A program made the translations under genes and the position numbers. A stretch of 64,000 nt of DNA from Bacillota bacterium (GTDB taxonomy: Bacteria; Bacillota; Clostridia; Lachnospirales; Lachnospiraceae): NCBI GenBank assembly GCA_023399055.1, contig JAEWQV010000010.1, positions 496,001 through 560,000 on the forward strand, given 5' to 3'. Shown in pieces: positions 58,939 to 64,000 of this stretch. The notes beneath the pieces are model-generated. The model saw nothing but the letters and a program-made list of their open reading frames with translations, searched no databases and was not told where the DNA came from. The first letter of the stretch is position 1; every line of letters begins with the position of its first letter.

Positions 58939-60731
58939 ATCGGATTCTCTTCTCCTGAAAGATCAATACCCAGTTCCTTTAACTGCTTTGCCTCTACTAG
59001 ATTAGGTGCCTCGGTCATTAGACAGGAAGCATCCTTCACCTTAGGGAAGGCAATTACGTCACGGATACTATCTTCTTTCGCCATTAACATAACCAAACGA
59101 TCGAGTCCATATGCAAGTCCTGCATGAGGAGGAACACCGTACTTAAAGGCATTTAATAGGAAACCAAACCTTTCATATGCTGCTTCCTTTGTAAAGCCGA
59201 GTACCTCAAACATTTTTTCCTGTACATCACTTTGGAAAATTCTAACCGATCCTCCACCGATTTCGGTACCATTTAAGGTAATATCATAAGCCTTAGCTCT
59301 AACTTTTGCAGGATCAGTTGTAAGCAATTCTAAATCCTCATCCATTGGCATGGTGAAAGGATGATGTTTTGCTGTAAATCTTCCTTCTTCTTTTGAGTAT
59401 TCTAATAAAGGAAACTCTGTAACCCAAAGGAATTTGTAATCATCTTTACGAAGAAGTCCAAGATTCTTAGCCAACTCAATTCTTAAGGCACCTAGTGATG
59501 CGAATACAGTATCATCTTCATCAGCAGCAAATAGCAATAAGTCTCCTGGTTTACCTTCCATTGCTGTAACAAGTGCGCTTAATTCTTCTTGTGTAAGGAA
59601 CTTTGCGAAGGAGGATTTGTAAGAACCTTCTGCATCAATTGCAAGATATGCAAGACCTTTTGCACCATAATCCTTAACGAAGTCTACTAGTGCATCAATC
59701 TTCTTTCTTGGCATTTCAGCTTGTCCTTCTGCATTAATACCACGAACTGTGCCACCCTTGGCAAGTGCACCTGTGAATACACTGAAGCCACAGTCTTTCA
59801 CAACCTCTGATACATTCTTTAATTCAAATCCAAAACGTACATCCGGTTTATCAGAGCCAAAGCGATCCATTGCTTCTGCATAGGTCATTCTTTGAATTGG
59901 CAGAGGAATATCAATTCCGATACTCTCTTTAAACATCTTATGAAGGAGGCGTTCATTAACCTCAAGCACATCTTCTACATCAACAAAGGATAATTCCATA
60001 TCGATCTGTGTAAATTCCGGCTGTCTGTCAGCACGAAGATCTTCGTCACGGAAACACTTTACTATCTGGAAATAACGATCATATCCAGCACACATCAGCA
60101 ACTGTTTAAAGATCTGTGGTGACTGTGGAAGAGCAAAGAAATTACCAGGATGTACACGACTTGGTACAAGATAATCTCTGGCACCTTCTGGTGTGCTCTT
60201 TGTTAATACAGGTGTTTCAATTTCTAAAAATCCCTCATCAGCCAGGAACTGTCTTGTTACAGTTGCAACCTTACTACGTAAAATCATATTCCTTTGTAAA
60301 TCAGGTCTTCTAAGATCAAGATATCTATACTTTAATCTTAAGTCTTCCTTTGTTTTTGAATTCTCTTCTATTTGGAAAGGAGGTGTATCTGCTTCGGATA
60401 GAATACGAAGATCAGTTGCACGAATCTCAACATCACCTGTTGCAAGGTTTTCATTTACAGCACCGGAACGTGCCTCAACTTTTCCTACCACTGCAATAAC
60501 AAATTCACTTCTAAGTTTCTCTGCTTTTGCAAAATTAACATTACCGCAATCGCTCTCCTCAAAAATGATTTGCAAAAGACCAGTACGATCCCTAAGATCT
60601 ACAAAGATAATACCACCCTTATTTCTGCTCTTTTGAACCCATCCCATTACTGTAACGGTTTCCCCAACATTTTTATTGGAAATCTCGGTACAACGGTGGC
60701 TTCTTTTATAACCTTTCATTGATTCTGCCAT
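58929..60731 (-). CDS. aspS: Aspartyl-tRNA synthetase
   Basis: About 600 residues, the bacterial type with a GAD insertion domain. The N-terminal OB fold binds the anticodon (VMGWVQKSRNKGGIIFVDLRDRTG begins it), then class II motifs: motif 2 with CFRDEDLRADRQPEFTQ and motif 3 with GLAYGLDRLVML near the C-terminus. AAAGGAG ends directly before an ATG at 60743, too close for use; the ATG at 60731 (MAESMKGYKR) is more likely. DUF1294 overlaps the 3' end. Confidence 0.96.
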   Translation of the reverse strand: MAESMKGYKRSHRCTEISNKNVGETVTVMGWVQKSRNKGGIIFVDLRDRTGLLQIIFEESDCGNVNFAKAEKLRSEFVIAVVGKVEARSGAVNENLATGDVEIRATDLRILSEADTPPFQIEENSKTKEDLRLKYRYLDLRRPDLQRNMILRSKVATVTRQFLADEGFLEIETPVLTKSTPEGARDYLVPSRVHPGNFFALPQSPQIFKQLLMCAGYDRYFQIVKCFRDEDLRADRQPEFTQIDMELSFVDVEDVLEVNERLLHKMFKESIGIDIPLPIQRMTYAEAMDRFGSDKPDVRFGFELKNVSEVVKDCGFSVFTGALAKGGTVRGINAEGQAEMPRKKIDALVDFVKDYGAKGLAYLAIDAEGSYKSSFAKFLTQEELSALVTAMEGKPGDLLLFAADEDDTVFASLGALRIELAKNLGLLRKDDYKFLWVTEFPLLEYSKEEGRFTAKHHPFTMPMDEDLELLTTDPAKVRAKAYDITLNGTEIGGGSVRIFQSDVQEKMFEVLGFTKEAAYERFGFLLNAFKYGVPPHAGLAYGLDRLVMLMAKEDSIRDVIAFPKVKDASCLMTEAPNLVEAKQLKELGIDLSGEENPIWN

Positions 60732-60850
60732 GTTCGTTTCCATCTCCTTTATACTTATCTAAGTTAGCATAACTTATCTATACTTATCAATTCAATGCAA
60801 TATATTTTAATTCATTTTAAGGGTTCTGTCCATAGGTTTTTTACTTGTAA

Positions 60851-60900
60851 AAAGAAAGCGAACCAACTTATCCACAGAATAAGTTGAATTCGCTCTCTTT
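60851..60900 (-). terminator. Terminator of the Dabb/regulator/kinase operon
   Basis: A long imperfect stem (AAAGAAAGCGAA with TTCGCTCTCTTT; inner AACTTAT/ATAAGTT) is followed by a U-rich stretch on the minus strand, about 75 bp past the stop at 60974. Confidence 0.75.
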
Positions 60901-60973
60901 ATAAACATCTTAAGTGCTTGATTCTGAATAGTTACCATATTTTTTACTTCAACTGATAAATAACAATTGTGAT

Positions 60974-61285
60974 TTATTCACCATAAACTACGTCAATACA
61001 GCTGCGATTTCTTGTAAAGGGCTTCACAAAATTAGTCCCGACTCTAACATGTTCGGTATGAACAACATATGCTTGTAAAGCAGCCTCACTCTCGAATACA
61101 CTGTCTAAAAGAATATCCTTGTCCGAAGAAGCCTCCAAGGGATTTATAAACACCTCCAACGATACAATACCCGGAATTAAAGACTTAAGCTGTTCTAATT
61201 CCTGCTTTATTTGTAAAGCATGGCTTTGATTTTCTTCTACTGTGAACCCTTCTGCATAATTCCAACTAACTACGTGTTTAACCAT
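60974..61285 (-). CDS. Dabb (stress-response A/B barrel) domain protein
   Basis: About 103 residues: MVKHVVSWNY at the start and FESEAALQAYVVHTEHVRV near 70 are typical of dimeric alpha-beta barrel (Dabb) proteins, whose role is mostly unknown. GGAGG sits before the ATG at 61285; an upstream ATG contains that site itself and a longer frame overlaps the regulator gene. It is co-directional with the response regulator. Confidence 0.8.
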   Translation of the reverse strand: MVKHVVSWNYAEGFTVEENQSHALQIKQELEQLKSLIPGIVSLEVFINPLEASSDKDILLDSVFESEAALQAYVVHTEHVRVGTNFVKPFTRNRSCIDVVYGE

Positions 61286-61319
61286 TTTAACCTCCATCTG
61301 CCGCTTTATCGGCCTACAA

Positions 61320-61721
61320 TTATTGATTTTGTACAAGTCCCAACTTAATTAATACCTCAACAAGCTTATCCGTGTCAATGGGTTTTGCAGCATATGCATC
61401 ACATCCTATTTCAAAGGCATTCTGAACAAATTGTGCTTCAGCCAGCGCTGTAGTCATAATTATCTTAGAGCGCTTCTCTGCCAGGATTCCCTTCTGCTTC
61501 TCCAACTCCTTAATATGTTTTAACACTTTTACTCCATCTACCTTGGGCATCATAATGTCAAGGCAAATCAAATCATAAAGCTTATTCTCCTTCATCGAGA
61601 TCAGGACCGCATCTAAGGCCTCCAATCCATCTACTACTATATCACATTCCCCATAGGTTGAGAGAAATTTAAATAAAAACTTTCTGCTTGTCATGTCGTC
61701 TTCCGCTATTAGTATTCTCAT
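61320..61721 (-). CDS. CheY-like single-domain response regulator
   Basis: A 133-residue receiver domain without output domain. Acidic residues EDD near 7-9, phospho-acceptor Asp in LICLDIMMPKVDG near 53, Thr in MTTALAEAQ near 90 and Lys in AAKPID near 110. It lies 48 bp downstream of the hybrid kinase gene and is probably phosphorylated by it, directly or through a phosphorelay. Confidence 0.9.
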   Translation of the reverse strand: MRILIAEDDMTSRKFLFKFLSTYGECDIVVDGLEALDAVLISMKENKLYDLICLDIMMPKVDGVKVLKHIKELEKQKGILAEKRSKIIMTTALAEAQFVQNAFEIGCDAYAAKPIDTDKLVEVLIKLGLVQNQ

Positions 61722-61769
61722 ATGGTCCTCCTATCTCGTTTTAACGTTTTTTCATTTGTTTATTCCCGT

Positions 61770-64000
61770 TTATTTTTCTGAAGACTTATATATTTCTATT
61801 TCTTGATTAATACGTTCAATACATCGACTAACTTCCAGCCAGTTGTCACGTCTTGCAGCTAGCTCAATTTTAAAGGCTGTATCTTTAATATCAATCATTT
61901 CATGCTTTATTGACAGCTGCTTAATTTGATTAGCAATGAGCTCCGCTCTTTCTATATCAATTTCGTCTTTCATTTCAGTTAACAACTTTATCTTAGACAT
62001 TATTTCATCAATTGCCGGGGCATCATAGTTCGCTAAGGGTTTTTCCGTTTCAAAAGAATAAATAATTTCACCATTATTGCCTAGTAAAATATTTTGAGGC
62101 ATACTTTCTTCATTATACACAGTTAAGCGGTCTATGGTATGAAATAATTCTTCCATATGAATAGGTTTCGTAACATAGGCATCCATTCCCATACTTAAGA
62201 ATCTTTCCCTGTCACCTGGCAATGCATAGGCAGTCAGTGCTATAATTGGTGTTCTTTGCTTACCTGATTCTTTTTTTCTAATATTCTTGGTTGCCTCTAT
62301 TCCATTCATCACCGGCATTTGGATATCCATTAAAATCGCATCATATTTATGTTGCTCATAACTGGAAAGAACTTCTTTCCCATTGTCAGCTGTACTAACC
62401 TTATGCCCCTTTTCCAGAAGCATCTTACGAATAACTTTTTGATTAACCGGGTCATCTTCTGCTAATAGAATTTGTAAGGCTCTTTCCGTTTTTACAAAAT
62501 TATGTGAAATTGTCTTATTCTGCTGTTCTGGTTTTCCAATTTTAAAGCTGACGGTAAAGTAGAACTTACTTCCCTTACCAAGTTCACTCTCCATTTCAAT
62601 TCTACCACCCATCATTTCAACCAATTGCTTAGAGATAACTAGCCCTAAGCCTGTACCGGCATATTTTTTTGTATAGGTGTTTTCAATTTGAGAAAAACTA
62701 TAAAACAACTTGGAAATATTCTCTTTCGATATTCCAATTCCCGTGTCAGTAACCGTAAATCTTATTGTCACTTCTTCACTGGTCATACCTAAATTCTTAA
62801 CCGCAACTGTTACTTCACCTTGTTCTGTGAATTTAACAGCATTACTAATAAGGTTATTTAAGATTTGCTTTAGTCGATTGGAGTCTCCTATTAAAAATTC
62901 AGGCAAGGAAGATGGGAGTGTATATTCCAGCTCCAAACCTTTGTCTTTAACTCTTGGTAAGTGAGTGCGAATTACTTCATCTATTAAGTTTCTAAGACTA
63001 AAGTTATGCTTGGCCAGCGTCATTTTACCTGCTTCAATTTTAGAAAAATCCAATACATCATTTACAATTGTAGTTAATGAACTTGCACAGGCTTTTGCTG
63101 TTACCAAATTATCTCGCTGTTCCTCATTAATATTAGTTAAAAGAGTAAGATCAATCATTCCTACAATCCCATTAATTGGAGTGCGGATTTCATGACTCAT
63201 ATTAGCAAGGAACTCACTTTTCGCCTTACTTGCAGCTTCTGCTGCTTCTTTGGCTGATATAAGTAATGACTGATACCGCCTTAAGTCCTCCTCGGCATCC
63301 TTACGTTCTGTAATGTTATAACTGGAACCAATAAATCCTGCAAATTCACCATCATTATAGTAAGGAACTCCAGAAATAAGTCCCCATTGATGTCCATTAC
63401 CTTTTTGTCGAACTCGCACTTCTAAATTAAAGGAGCTTTTTTCCTCTATTGATGAGTTAAATGTACTCCAAAAATTCTCTACCTCACCCGGACTAGAAAA
63501 TTCTATCCAACTATTGTTGGAATTAACATGAAAGAAAGCTTCGGTAATTACATCCAAATCTTTATTGGAGTACTTCCAGTTGAATTTTTCATCTGCAAGC
63601 CATATATTAAAGGGTAGCTGATTGTGAATATTTGCAAGATAATCAATTGCTTCTTTTGCGTTAAGCTCTTGTATCTTATTCTTACTAATATCTACAAGAG
63701 TTACAGCAACACGTTTTACACCATCGAACACGATAGGATTTACACTTAATCGAAACCAAGCCTCCACTTCCTGTTCTTTTACCAGGTAACATACTTTCGT
63801 CTCAACATTAATGGTTGCTTCATTTTTACGATAGGCTCTATTTACAGCATTTCTAACATCACAGAATTTGCAGTTATGACCAGTTCCACAACCTCCATTA
63901 CTACCTTTACAACCCACACAGTTAATGGTATCTCCAAAGCGTTTGCCTAGGAATTCATCTTTATCTAGATTAATAAAATCCACAAACGTTTCATTAGCTC
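61770..64000 (-). CDS. Hybrid histidine kinase with cysteine-rich PAS region (5' end outside window)
   Basis: At least 743 residues; the frame stays open to the right edge, reading ANETFVDFINLDKDEF before the first GTG at 63983, so the true N-terminus is missing. Order: a PAS-like domain with the cysteine cluster CVGCKGSNGGCGTGHNC-KFC (about 20-45 from 63983), a second PAS domain (about 115-230), a coiled linker, HisKA with MSHEIRTPINGI near 262, an HATPase domain (NLISNAVKFTE, DTGIGI, GTGLGLVISKQLV), a receiver domain (AILMDIQMPVMNG near 555) and a helical C-terminal part that may be an Hpt-like domain without an obvious His motif. No membrane helix is visible. Cytoplasmic sensor of unknown signal. 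Confidence 0.92.
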   Translation of the reverse strand, partial: ANETFVDFINLDKDEFLGKRFGDTINCVGCKGSNGGCGTGHNCKFCDVRNAVNRAYRKNEATINVETKVCYLVKEQEVEAWFRLSVNPIVFDGVKRVAVTLVDISKNKIQELNAKEAIDYLANIHNQLPFNIWLADEKFNWKYSNKDLDVITEAFFHVNSNNSWIEFSSPGEVENFWSTFNSSIEEKSSFNLEVRVRQKGNGHQWGLISGVPYYNDGEFAGFIGSSYNITERKDAEEDLRRYQSLLISAKEAAEAASKAKSEFLANMSHEIRTPINGIVGMIDLTLLTNINEEQRDNLVTAKACASSLTTIVNDVLDFSKIEAGKMTLAKHNFSLRNLIDEVIRTHLPRVKDKGLELEYTLPSSLPEFLIGDSNRLKQILNNLISNAVKFTEQGEVTVAVKNLGMTSEEVTIRFTVTDTGIGISKENISKLFYSFSQIENTYTKKYAGTGLGLVISKQLVEMMGGRIEMESELGKGSKFYFTVSFKIGKPEQQNKTISHNFVKTERALQILLAEDDPVNQKVIRKMLLEKGHKVSTADNGKEVLSSYEQHKYDAILMDIQMPVMNGIEATKNIRKKESGKQRTPIIALTAYALPGDRERFLSMGMDAYVTKPIHMEELFHTIDRLTVYNEESMPQNILLGNNGEIIYSFETEKPLANYDAPAIDEIMSKIKLLTEMKDEIDIERAELIANQIKQLSIKHEMIDIKDTAFKIELAARRDNWLEVSRCIERINQEIEIYKSSEK

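Noticed and set aside
60868..60876. Perfect DnaA-box match TTATCCACA
   Set aside because: A single copy inside the loop of a terminator; one such 9-mer is expected by chance in 64 kb, and there is no cluster or dnaA/dnaN gene.
1..64000. CRISPR arrays, tRNA or rRNA genes, transposases, integrases
   Set aside because: No regularly spaced repeats, no tRNA-like cloverleaf ends or rRNA blocks, and no mobile-element proteins were found among the reading frames.

Overview
The window reads as chromosome of a low-GC Gram-positive anaerobe, most likely a Clostridia member of the Lachnospiraceae type. The evidence is the AT-rich DNA, strong AGGAGG-type ribosome binding sites, a complete six-gene Rnf complex, the two-subunit iron-sulfur serine dehydratase, a BceRSAB-type module, lipoprotein and sortase signals, and a cobalamin riboswitch in front of DUF4430 and ECF-S genes. 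The species assignment is inference. No rRNA, tRNA, CRISPR array, transposase or phage gene was found.

Layout. 1-4.2 kb: the 5' part of a secreted protein (its paralogue lies at 20.6-22.7 kb), an RtcB-type RNA ligase, a GNAT acetyltransferase, and a small cysteine-rich protein preceded by a leader ORF and an attenuator-like set of hairpins. 4.2-16.7 kb: a maltodextrin regulon on the minus strand (MalE-, MalF- and MalG-type transporter proteins, GH31 alpha-glucosidase, GH13 neopullulanase, MalQ, and a GH13 amylase lipoprotein), with a divergent LacI-family regulator and shared operator-like repeats. No ABC ATPase is present, so it must be supplied from elsewhere. 16.8-27.7 kb: a cluster of surface proteins, namely a sortase-anchored metallophosphoesterase, a secreted unknown, a Big2/FN3 protein, small and bitopic membrane proteins, and an RCC1-repeat protein whose natural start appears frameshifted. 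28.0-36.7 kb: a cyclic beta-1,2-glucan synthase split into two adjacent genes (GT84-GH189-like half, then GH94 half).

36.9-42.2 kb: rnfCDGEAB, the ferredoxin:NAD+ ion pump, behind a long leader with direct repeats. 42.6-45.7 kb: a flavin lipoprotein pair (FMN-carrier lipoprotein and FAD-dependent reductase lipoprotein) with an unusual GntR-TetR fusion regulator; clear promoters and palindromic operators are visible. 45.8-50.5 kb: a two-component system and BceAB-type ABC transporter, probably for sensing and resisting cell-wall-active peptides, with a highly structured leader before the ATPase gene. 50.7-56.6 kb: polysaccharide deacetylase, serine dehydratase subunits, a small membrane protein, a ~0.9-kb gene-free region, upp and galM. 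56.6-58.1 kb: cobalamin riboswitch, DUF4430 protein and ECF S component. 58.2-64 kb: cold-shock protein, DUF1294 protein, AspS, a Dabb-domain protein, a CheY-like regulator and a hybrid histidine kinase running off the right edge.

Together the region covers starch/maltodextrin use, envelope glucan synthesis, flavin-based electron transfer and envelope stress sensing. The best candidates for new biology are the split glucan synthase, the GntR-TetR regulator with its non-canonical extracellular flavoenzyme, the leader-peptide attenuator at 3.8-4.1 kb, and the bitopic repeat protein at 23.8-25.6 kb. Where a start was moved to an internal codon, the choice rests on the position of the ribosome binding site.
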